28,304 nt of DNA from CAJJDF01 sp965657945 (lineage in GTDB: Bacteria > Bacteroidota > Bacteroidia > Flavobacteriales_D > CAJJDF01), in the NCBI GenBank assembly GCA_965657945.1, contig CBFHPW010000027.1:1-28304 (forward strand). The letters are read 5' to 3'. The notes under the pieces are model-generated. The model saw only the letters and a program-made list of their open reading frames with translations. It did no database searches and was not told the DNA's origin. Positions 1 to 9,552 of the stretch are shown in pieces. The translations under genes were made by a program, and so were the position numbers. Position 1 is the stretch's first letter, and the number at the start of each line of letters is the position of its first letter.

Positions 1-1
1 T

Positions 2-3000
2 TATGGAAACAATGCGAATAATATTACTATTGACAGTAATTTAATCATAGGTGCGTACTATGGTATTAGATTAAATGGGGTTTCGAGTACTGTAAGAACT
101 ACAGGAAACAAAATAACAAATAACACGATACAAGACGCATACGTTTATTCAATATACAACTACTACCAGAATGATTTAATGATATCGAATAATGACATTT
201 CTAGGCCAACTAGATCAACAATTACGACATTCTACGGTGTTCACGCATACTATTCGACCAAGGTAAAAATATGGAATAATAAAATTCACGATGCAGGATC
301 TGGAAGCTATACCTGCTACCCAATTTATTTGGGATATTCGCCAAACACAATAGGAAACGAAAGTGAGATTGTGAACAATGCGGTATACAATAATTCCACA
401 ACAGGTTCCTATTATGGGATATATTTATACTCCTATTCTTCTACTACCGGAAAGAATAAAAACATCAACATTTGGCACAACACTGTCGATATGAACACGA
501 ATGGTTCTACTGGTACTCGAAGAGGTATTGCAACTTCCAGCACAAGTGCCTCGTATATAGAGAGTGTTAACATTACAAACAATATTTTCAATATTTATGG
601 GAATGGAACAGGTACAAAACATGCTCTTTACTTGCCAAGCTTCACAACATTAACCGGAAGTAATAACTTATTTAGAAATGCTGCCACAGCAGGTAACAAC
701 AATTTAGGATATTACGGTACAAATATTGCCACTCTTGCTGCTTGGAATACAGCCACTGGTATGACTAATAATATCGATGATAATCCAATAATTATTGCAC
801 CTGGTTACACACCTTATTCTAACCTGATTGATAACTTAGCTACACCGTTAGCTTCCGTAACCACTGATATTGATGGAACAGTGAGAGGGACAACACCTGA
901 CATTGGTGCTGTAGAGTTTATACCATCTGGAGGAGACTTATCATTACTAAACGGTGGATTATCCCAAGTGGATGACTGTTACGGAACGAATGACACAGCG
1001 TTTGTTTCTCTGAGAAACTTATTTGGTTCTACAGTTGACTTTTCAGTTAACCCAGTTACCATTTACTTGAATATTACAGGACCTGTAAACACTGTAGATT
1101 CAATCGTATTAAATACAGATTCAATTGCGGTGAACCAAACATTAGACCTGGTTTACACAAATGTAGACATGTCGGTACCAGGGAAATATTCATTGAATGC
1201 ATACATCAATTTTGCTTTGTACAACATCCTTGATATCAATGATACACTAAACTTAATTGATGCCAGTGAGGTGAAACCAATTATTGCAGTGAACCCAACG
1301 TTTGACACAATATACAACTACTCAGATTCAGTGAAAATTTCGAGTCAGTCTCCTTTCTATCCAGGCGGAGCATTTTTCTTCACAGAAGTATGTCATTTTG
1401 CGGGAGCAACTAATGGTAGACCTGCTAGTGGAAGACCAACTTGGTTAGTAACTGATGATTACGTTGAAATAACAGGGGTTCCTAATTCAGATCTAGCTGG
1501 TGTTACATTTGAACAATGGACAACTAGTGGTCTTCAAAGTTCATTTACCTTTCCTACGGGAACGGTTCTAAGTCCCAATGGTACAGCAATTATTGCAACA
1601 AGCCAAGTTGGCTCACAAACGAATGATCCTACTAATTTTATTTATTTAGGAAACGGCTCTTACACTGGATCAAACGGTTCGAGTACGACTTCGGGGAAAG
1701 TTTTAAGAGATGCATCTGGAAATATTATTGATGCCGTTGGATATTATAATTACGGCACATTCCCAGCAGCAGCTGGTGTCACTGCAGCAGATTGGTCTTC
1801 ACCTCTATCTCATTCTTCAGGTACATGGGGAATCAGATTGACGAGTCCTGACAACAATACAGGTTCTAACTGGGTTTTATCAACAACTCCAAAGCAAGAT
1901 CCAAACGTTCTTAATGCTGGAGTACCTTTGCCAGCACCATCTAGTGTTGCAGGTTTAACTTGGACATTGATAAATACTTCTGCGGTTGTGGATACTACTC
2001 CAGAAATTGTTGTTGGACCTTACACAACAAATGGAACTTACGCTTATGAAGCATCATACATTACACCATGTGGTACTTACAAGGATACAGCGTTTATCAC
2101 AGTATTGAACCAAACCTACGATACGATTGTAGCGAACTCATGTGATTCTGTTCAAGCTGCATTTAGCGGTAGATGGCTATCTTCTACAGGTAGATTCTAT
2201 GATACATTAGTAGCAACTGGTTCAGTAGTTTACGACAGTATATTTAGAACTTATGACATCAGTATTGATACAACAAATGCTGAATTTACTTTCACTTATT
2301 GTGGAGACTATACGAGTCCAAGTGGAAAAATCTTTGATACCACAGGAACCTACTTCGATACAATTACGAATTCACTTGGTTGTGACAGTTTAATGGTCTT
2401 TAACATAACTACAACCTCTGAAATTGTTCTTCCATTAGTTGTTACATCTTGTGATACTTACACTTGGAGAGGAAGATCCTATACAGCTTCTACTATGGAT
2501 AGAGATACAGTAAACAATGGAAGTTGTGATAGTATCTTTACTTTAGACTTAACTATCAATTACAAATCATTTGATACGATAACTACCACAGTTTGTGATA
2601 GTTTAGTAAGTCCATCAGGAAAAGTATGGAATACTTCTGGAACTTACATGGATACCATTCCGAATGCAATTGGCTGTGATAGTGTAATGACATTTAACTT
2701 GACAGTAAATTACATCTCATACAAAACAATGGCTGTAACAGTTTGTGATACGTACACATCTCCAAGCGGAATGACATATACCACTTCAGGTACCTATTTA
2801 GATACGATAACCAATGTAGTAGGTTGTGACAGTGCCATAACTATTAACTTAACAGTGAATTACTCAACTACACAAACGGATAACGTAACACTTTGTCCTG
2901 GTGCATCATACAGAGTAGGACCATCGTTGTATACAACTGCAGGAACATACACGGATATGTTCTTAACCTCAAAAGGTTGTGACAGTACAGTTAACACAGT

Positions 3001-3688
3001 TTTATCATACTACCCTGTCGCTACAGGTTCAGCTTCGTATAACTTCTGTACCGGAGATAGCATTCAAGTACTTGGAAACTGGTATTATTCTGCCACTACA
3101 TTTAACGACACAGTTGCAGGAGGGTCATCTACAGGTTGTGACACCATTACAACCCATACCATTACGACAAGAACAGTGTCACCGGCACTTAATTTAGGGA
3201 ACGATGTAATCTCTTGTTTAGACGGTGGAGTTACAATATTCGCTTCTAATGCCTACGATTCTTACAATTGGAGTACAGGAGGTACCACGAACGTTTTAAA
3301 TGTAACTGGTGCAACAGTTGGAACAGGAAGTGCTGATTACATCTTAACAGTTACACAAGCTTCTTCTGCATGTACAGCAAGAGACACTGTAAATATTAGA
3401 TTTAACGATTGTACAGGCCTTGATGAAATGACAAGCGACCTTAACGTAAACTTATACCCTAACCCTGCTACAAATTTTGTTACTATTGAAATTATGGATA
3501 AATTAAATAGTGACAATTTAACTCTTGAAATATTGAACTCAATTGGACAGGTAGTTGAATCGAAATCTATTGAAAATGCAAAAGAGCAAATCATAATGGA
3601 TGTAAACAACTTTAGCAAAGGGTTGTACTTGGTAAGAGTTTCATCTGACAACTTGTACATCACTAAAAAATTATTGATTCAGAAATAA
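2..3688 (+). CDS. Large T9SS-secreted surface protein, 5' end missing
   Basis: The reading frame is open to the left edge, so the true start lies outside the window; the first ATG in view (179) is internal. The visible part starts with Asn/Tyr/Ile-rich repeats typical of a right-handed parallel beta-helix (to about base 900). A lamin-tail-like domain follows at about 1375-1890 (TEVCHFAG, DDYVEITG, then GNIIDAVGYYNYG). Next are about seven beta repeats of roughly 60-70 residues (about 2100-3170), each with a Cys near the start, an SPSG-like turn, and a GTY.DTI...GCDS ending. The last 80 or so residues form a type IX secretion sorting tail (NVNLYPNPATNFV ... GLYLVRVSSDN ... KKLLIQK). The protein is therefore probably exported across the outer membrane and attached to the surface or released. 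These domains are common in Bacteroidota adhesin-like proteins; no catalytic domain is visible and the specific role is unknown. A strong terminator follows directly. Confidence 0.9.
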   Translation, partial: YGNNANNITIDSNLIIGAYYGIRLNGVSSTVRTTGNKITNNTIQDAYVYSIYNYYQNDLMISNNDISRPTRSTITTFYGVHAYYSTKVKIWNNKIHDAGSGSYTCYPIYLGYSPNTIGNESEIVNNAVYNNSTTGSYYGIYLYSYSSTTGKNKNINIWHNTVDMNTNGSTGTRRGIATSSTSASYIESVNITNNIFNIYGNGTGTKHALYLPSFTTLTGSNNLFRNAATAGNNNLGYYGTNIATLAAWNTATGMTNNIDDNPIIIAPGYTPYSNLIDNLATPLASVTTDIDGTVRGTTPDIGAVEFIPSGGDLSLLNGGLSQVDDCYGTNDTAFVSLRNLFGSTVDFSVNPVTIYLNITGPVNTVDSIVLNTDSIAVNQTLDLVYTNVDMSVPGKYSLNAYINFALYNILDINDTLNLIDASEVKPIIAVNPTFDTIYNYSDSVKISSQSPFYPGGAFFFTEVCHFAGATNGRPASGRPTWLVTDDYVEITGVPNSDLAGVTFEQWTTSGLQSSFTFPTGTVLSPNGTAIIATSQVGSQTNDPTNFIYLGNGSYTGSNGSSTTSGKVLRDASGNIIDAVGYYNYGTFPAAAGVTAADWSSPLSHSSGTWGIRLTSPDNNTGSNWVLSTTPKQDPNVLNAGVPLPAPSSVAGLTWTLINTSAVVDTTPEIVVGPYTTNGTYAYEASYITPCGTYKDTAFITVLNQTYDTIVANSCDSVQAAFSGRWLSSTGRFYDTLVATGSVVYDSIFRTYDISIDTTNAEFTFTYCGDYTSPSGKIFDTTGTYFDTITNSLGCDSLMVFNITTTSEIVLPLVVTSCDTYTWRGRSYTASTMDRDTVNNGSCDSIFTLDLTINYKSFDTITTTVCDSLVSPSGKVWNTSGTYMDTIPNAIGCDSVMTFNLTVNYISYKTMAVTVCDTYTSPSGMTYTTSGTYLDTITNVVGCDSAITINLTVNYSTTQTDNVTLCPGASYRVGPSLYTTAGTYTDMFLTSKGCDSTVNTVLSYYPVATGSASYNFCTGDSIQVLGNWYYSATTFNDTVAGGSSTGCDTITTHTITTRTVSPALNLGNDVISCLDGGVTIFASNAYDSYNWSTGGTTNVLNVTGATVGTGSADYILTVTQASSACTARDTVNIRFNDCTGLDEMTSDLNVNLYPNPATNFVTIEIMDKLNSDNLTLEILNSIGQVVESKSIENAKEQIIMDVNNFSKGLYLVRVSSDNLYITKKLLIQK

Positions 3689-3707
3689 TTCAGATCTATA
3701 AATAATC

Positions 3708-3744
3708 AAAAACACCTTTTACGAAAGTAAGAGGTGTTTTTTTT
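3708..3744 (+). terminator. Intrinsic terminator after the T9SS surface protein
   Basis: A perfectly paired 15-bp stem (one G-T wobble) spans 3708-3722 and 3727-3741 and is capped by a GAAA tetraloop at 3723-3726. The right arm runs into an eight-T tract (3737-3744). It lies 20 bases after the stop codon at 3688 and separates this gene from the TPR gene downstream. Confidence 0.92.
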
Positions 3745-3851
3745 GGTCTAAATCGAAGAGACTTATAACCTATTAACTCAGTAAAATTTGTATTTTTATC
3801 TTTCCAAGGATGAACCCCCAAAATTCGTCTTTTCAATTGAGCTAACTTTCT

Positions 3852-6800
3852 ATGAGAACAATGCAAACAAATATTATTCAGCCTGTAGGGCTAGTCCTTG
3901 CTTTCTGTTTCTTACTATTTGCCAGTGATGTATTTTCTCAAGACGATCCTTCAATGATATTTGCAGGAAAGGTAAGAGACGAAAACGGAAAATCAATTTC
4001 AGGAGCTACAGTTAACATTATTAGAAATGGTAAAGAAGTTCACACCACCACAACAAATGCTAGTGGCGAATTCGATTCGTACAGCGATTATTACGGCTAC
4101 GTGTACAAAATTATAATCTCAAAAAATGGATTAACAACCAATACAATTGAAATAAATAGTAAAGATGGTTACCATGAGGAGGATGTTCCGCTAGAAATAA
4201 AAATTCCAATTAAGGTAGAATTGGTGATTAAAGAGAATGGAATTGACTATGGAATCATTGAAAGCAAACCCATTGAGCGTTTTCGGATTGATCCGAATAC
4301 TGGGCAATTATCAGAAGACTTTGACTACATAGACCAACGAAAAGATGAAATAAAAGAATACTTTAAAAAGATAGCGGGTGACGAAAAAGAAAAGGAAAAA
4401 AGATTTCAACAACTGAAAAAATCAGGAGAACAAGCGCTAGCCAAGAAAGATTATGGCAAGACAATAGAAGATTGGAAAGCTGCACTAAAATTAAAAGATG
4501 ATGAGCCGCTTACAGAAAAATTAGTGGATGCGGAATTCGCCTACAATGATATTTTGAAAGAAAAGAAGCAATTGGCTAAAATGGAGCAACTCCTTAAAGA
4601 AGGAGACGACCTAGTCAACCTGTTGAAATTTGAAAATGCTCGAGAAAAATACGAAGCGGCAAAACAAGTGTTGCCAAAAAACAAAAAACCCAAAGAGAAA
4701 CTTGAAGAGCTCAACCAAAGAATAGAAAACTTAAAGAACGAAAAAGCAGACAAGCAATATTCCGAACTGATGAAACGAGCCGAAATAAAAGTTAGCTCAG
4801 AAAGTTATGATGACGCTAAAATTCTTTTTGCAGAAGCTCAAAAAATAAAGCCTAAGGAAAAAGAACCGTCCAAGAGAATTAAGGATATTGACAACTTGGT
4901 AAAAGAAATAGCCCAAACCAGAGCCGAATATGACCAAACCATCATTGCCGCTAATGGATTGCTCGCTGCCAAAGAATACGAACAAGCGAAAATTTCTTTT
5001 GAGAAAGCTTCCTCTTTGCTTCCTTTAGAGAATTTACCTAAAGAAAAAATAGAAGAAATAAAAGGTATACTTAAACAGATTCAAAAAGACAATGAAGCTT
5101 ACAACAAATTAATTTCGCAAGCCGATGATTTTTTTGGCAAAGAAGAGTTTGATAAAGCTATTTCAGACTATGAAAAAGCATTGAAGATAAAGCCAATTGA
5201 GGCAAAGCCAAAAGAACAAATCAAAAAAGCAAATCAACGATTGGCTGATATTAAAAAACTAAATGACGAGTACGATGCGTTTGTAAAAGCTGGAAATGAA
5301 TTGTTTGCACAAAAAAAGTACAAAGAAAGTATATCACAATACGAAGGAGCACTCAATTTAAAACGAGATGAAAAACTCCCCCAAGCCCAAATTGATAAAG
5401 CCAAGGCAGAAATTACGCGATTGGAACAGCAAGAAAAAGATTACTTAGTTAGTGTTGCCAAGGGCGAATCTTTAATGGCAAATCTAAAATTTAGTGAAGC
5501 AATACAAGAATTTGAAAAGGCCCTTAAACTAAAACCACAGGAGGTACTGCCGAAAGAAAAAATAGCTTTTTCGAAAGGAGAAATTGCACGATTAAAAGAA
5601 ATTGACGAACGCTATAGACAACAAATGGAAGCCGGAATCAAAGCATTTGGTGAGAAAAAGTATAGTGTTGCACTCACAAAATTGAAAGAAGCTCAAACAA
5701 CTAAACCTCTCGAAAAGAAACCTCAAGAACTCATCGCGAAAGTTGAAAATGCGATAGCAGAGGCAGAAAAATTAGAAGAGGAGTACCAAAACACCCTTAA
5801 GAAAGCAGATGAACTTTTGGCTGCAAAAGAATACGATAATGCCATTTCCTCTTACTCAAAAGCTTTAAAGCTTAAGCCAAACGAAACACTCCCTAAACAA
5901 AAAATTGAAGAAGCGAAAGAAGCCTTGGCTACTCTATTGAAGCTAGAAGAAGCGTATGCCTCTGCTATGGCAAAGGGAAATTCTCTTCTTACGGAAACTA
6001 AATTTGAGGAGTCCATCACAGCTTTTGGCGAAGCGAAAAAACTAAAGCCAAGCAGTACTGACCCACAAACAGGGATAGACAAAGCAAACGCTGGCATAAC
6101 AGCAAGAGAAGAAGCTGCCGCGAAGAAAAAAGCGGAGGAAGAAGCTGCAAGAAAGGCGCAATTGGCTAAAGAGCAAGCAGAAAAAGAAGCCGCAGAAAAA
6201 GAAGCGAAACGAATTGCCGAAGAAAGAGCTGCGAAAGAAGCGGAAGAAAAAGCAAAGGCAGAGGCTGAACGCCTCGCTCAGTTAGCGAAAGAAAAAGAAG
6301 AAGAAAGACTAGCCAAAGAAAAAGCTGAAGCAGAAGCATTGCGACAAAAACAACTGGAAGAGGAAGCGGCTAAACAAGCTCAATTGGCTAAAGAGCAAGC
6401 AGAAAAAGAAGCTGAAGAAAAGGCTGCCAAAGAAGCTGAAGAAGCCAAAAAAATTGCTGCAGAAAGAGCTGCGAAAGAAGCGGAAGAAAAAGCAAAGGCA
6501 GAGGCTGAACGCCTCGCTCAATTAGCCAAAGAAAAAGAAGAAGAAAGACTAGCCAAAGAAAAAGCTGAAGCAGAAGCATTGCGCAAAAAACAACTGGAAG
6601 AAGAAGCGGCTAAACAAGCTCAATTGGCTAAAGAGCAAGCAGAAAAAGAAGCTGCTGCCCAAGCAGCCCTAGAAGCAGAAAAAGCGAAACAAGCGGCTCT
6701 GGAAGCCAAAAAACAAGCAGAACTGAAAGAAGCTCAAGAGCAAGCAGAAAGGGAGGCAAAAGAGAGAAAAGCGAAACAAGAAGCAGCAGCTGCGCAAGCT

Positions 6801-9026
6801 GCAGCAGAGAAAGCCAAACAAGAGGAGGCAGAAAGAAAAAGACTTGCTGAACAGCAGGCTCAACAAGAAATGGAGCGAGCAAGATTGGCGAAAGAAAAAG
6901 CAGAAAAAGAGGCAGCCGAAAAGGCTAAACTAGAGGCTGAAAAAGCACAAAGAGAAGCGGAAAAGGCAAAACAAGCCGAAGAATTGGCAAGGCAAGCAGA
7001 GGAAGCGAAAGCAAAACTCGCGGCAGAGCAAGAGAGGAAAAGACAAGCGGAACTAGAAAGGCAACAAGCTGAAGAAGCAAAAAGAAAAGCACAAGAAGCG
7101 AAAAGATTGGCGAAAGAACAAGAACGATTGGCTGCAGAACGCGCTAAAAAAGAAGCTCTAGAAGCAGAAAAACGGGCAGCAGACAAAGAGAGAGAAGCCG
7201 AAAATCAACGACAATTTAAAGCTCTTATTGCAAGGGCAGACGAGCAGTTTAACAAGAAAGACTATCGAGGAGCAAAAAATTCATATAATTCAGCTTTATC
7301 AATTAAACCTAACGAAACGTATCCAAAAGTACGGATTGAAACTATTAATGAAATTCTCGCTAACATGAGCGAGGAACAGAGAAATGCGATTACCTCTACT
7401 GATGACTATTTCAATATCGATGCTGAATTGTACGGAACAGAAGTAGACATGACCGGAAAAGAAGGGAGTTTTCTTTTGACAAAAATAGAAGACAATTCTG
7501 ACCTAAGAGAATACATGGATCTGATGGAATATATCGACTCATTGAATTTAGAATTCAAACAACAAGAGGACAAGGATATTGCTATTGCTCTTATGACCTA
7601 TAATGAATTTGAGTCACTGAAAGACAAAATAAATAATGAGCTTGGAGTGAATGATTACGCAAGAAACGGCAACATCACTTCGGTTAAACTCTTTTTGGAT
7701 GCTTATGCATCCCAACAACAAGAGACTATAACCGATGACAAAAAACAAAGTCTCACACTCTTTTATGAATTTGAAAAACTAAAAGAAACAATTAGCGAAG
7801 AGAAAAGCAAACTAAGGAAACGAAATGAAACAACAATCTCGGAGTACAATAAATACCTAGATTCTGAATCTGAATTAGCAAAAATTCAAGGGGTTCAAAA
7901 TACTCAAGAGACTTACGAAACATATGTGTTAACGGAAGAATTAAAATCAAAGATTAACTCTGAATATGAAGTGAACGGAACAAAATTTAGACAAAGAGAG
8001 GTTTCCTTAGCTATATTGAAAGAAAAAATGCTCAATCAAAACAAACAACTTTCTGAAAAAGAAAAACTGAGTCTGAAAGCTGAAATCGATTATTTAGAAA
8101 AAACTAATGAACTCATAGGACTAAGAAAGGAAAAAGGAGAAAATAGCATCCTAGAAAACCAACATATTTATGAAGATTACCTAGATAAAAAATCCATAGA
8201 AAAGAAAGAAGCAGAAAAACAATTTGATGAACGCATTGAAATGAATATGGATGAACTCGCTTTACTCGAAGAGAAACGAATAGAAAACACATACAATGAA
8301 AACCAAGATTTGTCCGCAAAAACTGCTTCCTACCAACAATTCGAAGACGAGAAGGCAAAGCTCTCGAAAGAAATACGAAACAAAGAGGAGCTCAGCCAAA
8401 GATCCGTATCAAATTCTTTTGAAAAAGTTCAGGAAATTAAAAATGAAGCAGAAAAACAATCACGAAAAAAAGTGGCTAAAAACACCGCTGAGTATTTGGT
8501 ATATGAGGATGATCTGGCTAATATGAAAGAAAATGAAAAAATCGAAAACGAGGGGAAAACTCTCGCAACGAGTAAGGAATTTGAAAAATTATCGGACCTA
8601 AAAAACCAGGAGTCTAAACAACTAAATGACGGAGCAGAAGATAAGGCAGCTGAGCTCAAAAAATTCATCGATAGAAAAGCGGAAGCCGAAAAAGAAGCGA
8701 GCACCAACAATCAAAAGAAATCCATCTCCACGAGCAAAGCGATTGAAAAAATTGAGTCGGAAAAATCCGTTCCAAAATCAGCGAGCAACAAAGACCAGTT
8801 AGCCATGATTTTTCCTGAAGGAGTTACCCAAAAAGTATATCAAAAGAAGAATGAATTTGGAGAAATCACCTCTATCACTACTCGCAGAGTAGTGGTTGTG
8901 GGAAACAAAGGAAACGATTACATTCATAAAAAAACCAAAGCTGGAAGTTTCTATTTCAAAAACGGGAAATCTATCTCAGAAGGAACGTGGGACTTAGAAA
9001 CTTCTGGCGAAATTGTTAACCAATAA
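3852..9026 (+). CDS. Giant exported TPR/coiled-coil protein with carboxypeptidase-regulatory-like N-terminus
   Basis: A 1724-residue protein with a signal peptide (hydrophobic segment about residues 11-26 ending VFSQ). Residues about 33-90 resemble a carboxypeptidase-regulatory-like beta-sandwich (FAGKVRDENGKSISGATVNI). Residues about 187-755 hold ten TPR-like units; seven successive ones start exactly 171 bp apart (4938, 5109, 5280, 5451, 5622, 5793, 5964), giving a 57-residue period with the motif AxxLxxxKEYxxAIxxYxKALKLKPxExxPKxKI. Residues about 755-1122 are an uninterrupted Ala/Glu/Lys/Gln coiled coil like the TolA middle domain. One more TPR-like unit follows at about 1125-1180, then Glu/Lys-rich helices and a small beta-rich end (about 1655-1724). 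It probably spans or scaffolds the periplasm; no enzymatic motif is visible. The next gene starts 4 bases after its stop, so both are co-transcribed. The exact function is unknown. Confidence 0.88.
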   Translation: MRTMQTNIIQPVGLVLAFCFLLFASDVFSQDDPSMIFAGKVRDENGKSISGATVNIIRNGKEVHTTTTNASGEFDSYSDYYGYVYKIIISKNGLTTNTIEINSKDGYHEEDVPLEIKIPIKVELVIKENGIDYGIIESKPIERFRIDPNTGQLSEDFDYIDQRKDEIKEYFKKIAGDEKEKEKRFQQLKKSGEQALAKKDYGKTIEDWKAALKLKDDEPLTEKLVDAEFAYNDILKEKKQLAKMEQLLKEGDDLVNLLKFENAREKYEAAKQVLPKNKKPKEKLEELNQRIENLKNEKADKQYSELMKRAEIKVSSESYDDAKILFAEAQKIKPKEKEPSKRIKDIDNLVKEIAQTRAEYDQTIIAANGLLAAKEYEQAKISFEKASSLLPLENLPKEKIEEIKGILKQIQKDNEAYNKLISQADDFFGKEEFDKAISDYEKALKIKPIEAKPKEQIKKANQRLADIKKLNDEYDAFVKAGNELFAQKKYKESISQYEGALNLKRDEKLPQAQIDKAKAEITRLEQQEKDYLVSVAKGESLMANLKFSEAIQEFEKALKLKPQEVLPKEKIAFSKGEIARLKEIDERYRQQMEAGIKAFGEKKYSVALTKLKEAQTTKPLEKKPQELIAKVENAIAEAEKLEEEYQNTLKKADELLAAKEYDNAISSYSKALKLKPNETLPKQKIEEAKEALATLLKLEEAYASAMAKGNSLLTETKFEESITAFGEAKKLKPSSTDPQTGIDKANAGITAREEAAAKKKAEEEAARKAQLAKEQAEKEAAEKEAKRIAEERAAKEAEEKAKAEAERLAQLAKEKEEERLAKEKAEAEALRQKQLEEEAAKQAQLAKEQAEKEAEEKAAKEAEEAKKIAAERAAKEAEEKAKAEAERLAQLAKEKEEERLAKEKAEAEALRKKQLEEEAAKQAQLAKEQAEKEAAAQAALEAEKAKQAALEAKKQAELKEAQEQAEREAKERKAKQEAAAAQAAAEKAKQEEAERKRLAEQQAQQEMERARLAKEKAEKEAAEKAKLEAEKAQREAEKAKQAEELARQAEEAKAKLAAEQERKRQAELERQQAEEAKRKAQEAKRLAKEQERLAAERAKKEALEAEKRAADKEREAENQRQFKALIARADEQFNKKDYRGAKNSYNSALSIKPNETYPKVRIETINEILANMSEEQRNAITSTDDYFNIDAELYGTEVDMTGKEGSFLLTKIEDNSDLREYMDLMEYIDSLNLEFKQQEDKDIAIALMTYNEFESLKDKINNELGVNDYARNGNITSVKLFLDAYASQQQETITDDKKQSLTLFYEFEKLKETISEEKSKLRKRNETTISEYNKYLDSESELAKIQGVQNTQETYETYVLTEELKSKINSEYEVNGTKFRQREVSLAILKEKMLNQNKQLSEKEKLSLKAEIDYLEKTNELIGLRKEKGENSILENQHIYEDYLDKKSIEKKEAEKQFDERIEMNMDELALLEEKRIENTYNENQDLSAKTASYQQFEDEKAKLSKEIRNKEELSQRSVSNSFEKVQEIKNEAEKQSRKKVAKNTAEYLVYEDDLANMKENEKIENEGKTLATSKEFEKLSDLKNQESKQLNDGAEDKAAELKKFIDRKAEAEKEASTNNQKKSISTSKAIEKIESEKSVPKSASNKDQLAMIFPEGVTQKVYQKKNEFGEITSITTRRVVVVGNKGNDYIHKKTKAGSFYFKNGKSISEGTWDLETSGEIVNQ
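6221..6652 (+). repeat. 240-bp direct repeat inside the coiled-coil segment
   Basis: About 190 bp from 6221 recurs at 6461, exactly 240 bp (80 codons) later, with only a few base differences (for example near 6281/6521 and 6345/6585). A shorter piece reading CAATTGGCTAAAGAGCAAGC occurs three times, at 6159, 6381 and 6621. The level of DNA identity points to recent in-frame duplication, not just shared Ala/Glu/Lys bias. Confidence 0.85.
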
Positions 9027-9030
9027 TCCT

Positions 9031-9552
9031 ATGAAAAAACTCTTACTATTTATCACTATTTCTTTCATGATGTCTTGTACGGTGATTGAACAAAACAAAG
9101 CCATCGACTACAACAATTCTTTGGTAGATGTGCAAGAAAAAGTTGCCGACAAAATAAATGAATTCATTGATTTAATAACTATTGAAGATACCTTGGACTA
9201 TACAATGGTTTACGAGAAAAGAAAAGAAGTCTTGGAATCAATCGATCAGGGAATTATTGAAGTTAACAAAATCGGAGGATTTGGAGAGTCTGAAGAGTTT
9301 AAAAGCAGCATCCTTTCTGTTTTGAACGCCTACAAAGAAGGGATAGAAAATGAATATACTACAATGGCCAATTTCTTGCTATTGCCTATTGAGGAACAAA
9401 CCGATGAAAGGTATAGCGAAACAGAAGAAATTGCCTATGTGGCAGACAGTTTGATAGGAATTGCAGAAGATCAATTTATCAACGCTCAGCAAGTATTTGC
9501 AGCCTCATACAACTTACAACTAGAAGATGTAATGGGTCCAGAGGAACATTAA
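9031..9552 (+). CDS. Small predicted lipoprotein downstream of the TPR/coiled-coil protein
   Basis: The ATG at 9031 is preferred over the upstream start at 9013 because it begins directly with a lipoprotein signal peptide (MKKLLLFITISFMMSC, lipidated Cys at position 16) and lies 4 bases after the preceding stop. The mature part of about 158 residues is acidic, predicted mostly helical and has no recognised family motif. Position in the operon suggests it works with the giant coiled-coil protein, perhaps as a membrane-anchored partner (inference). Its stop codon overlaps the stop of the convergent metallopeptidase gene: both use the palindromic bases TTAA at 9549-9552. Confidence 0.85.
   Translation: MKKLLLFITISFMMSCTVIEQNKAIDYNNSLVDVQEKVADKINEFIDLITIEDTLDYTMVYEKRKEVLESIDQGIIEVNKIGGFGESEEFKSSILSVLNAYKEGIENEYTTMANFLLLPIEEQTDERYSETEEIAYVADSLIGIAEDQFINAQQVFAASYNLQLEDVMGPEEH

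Noticed and set aside
3797..3804. TATCTTTC as a -7 box for the TPR/coiled-coil gene.
   Set aside because: It differs from TAnnTTTG at the last base and only TTA is found about 20 bases upstream, so the evidence is too weak to list.
3810..3845. Eleven-codon reading frame (ATG at 3810, stop TAA) just before the TPR/coiled-coil gene, preceded by AAGG.
   Set aside because: It is too short to support, lacks any regulatory codon pattern (no amino-acid run or pairing hairpins) and such frames are frequent by chance.
6309..7186. Several long minus-strand open frames opposite the Ala/Glu/Lys coiled coil, rich in Leu/Phe/Ser.
   Set aside because: They are complements of GAA/GCA/AAA-rich codons, which cannot form stops on the opposite strand in these frames; no start context or family similarity is present.
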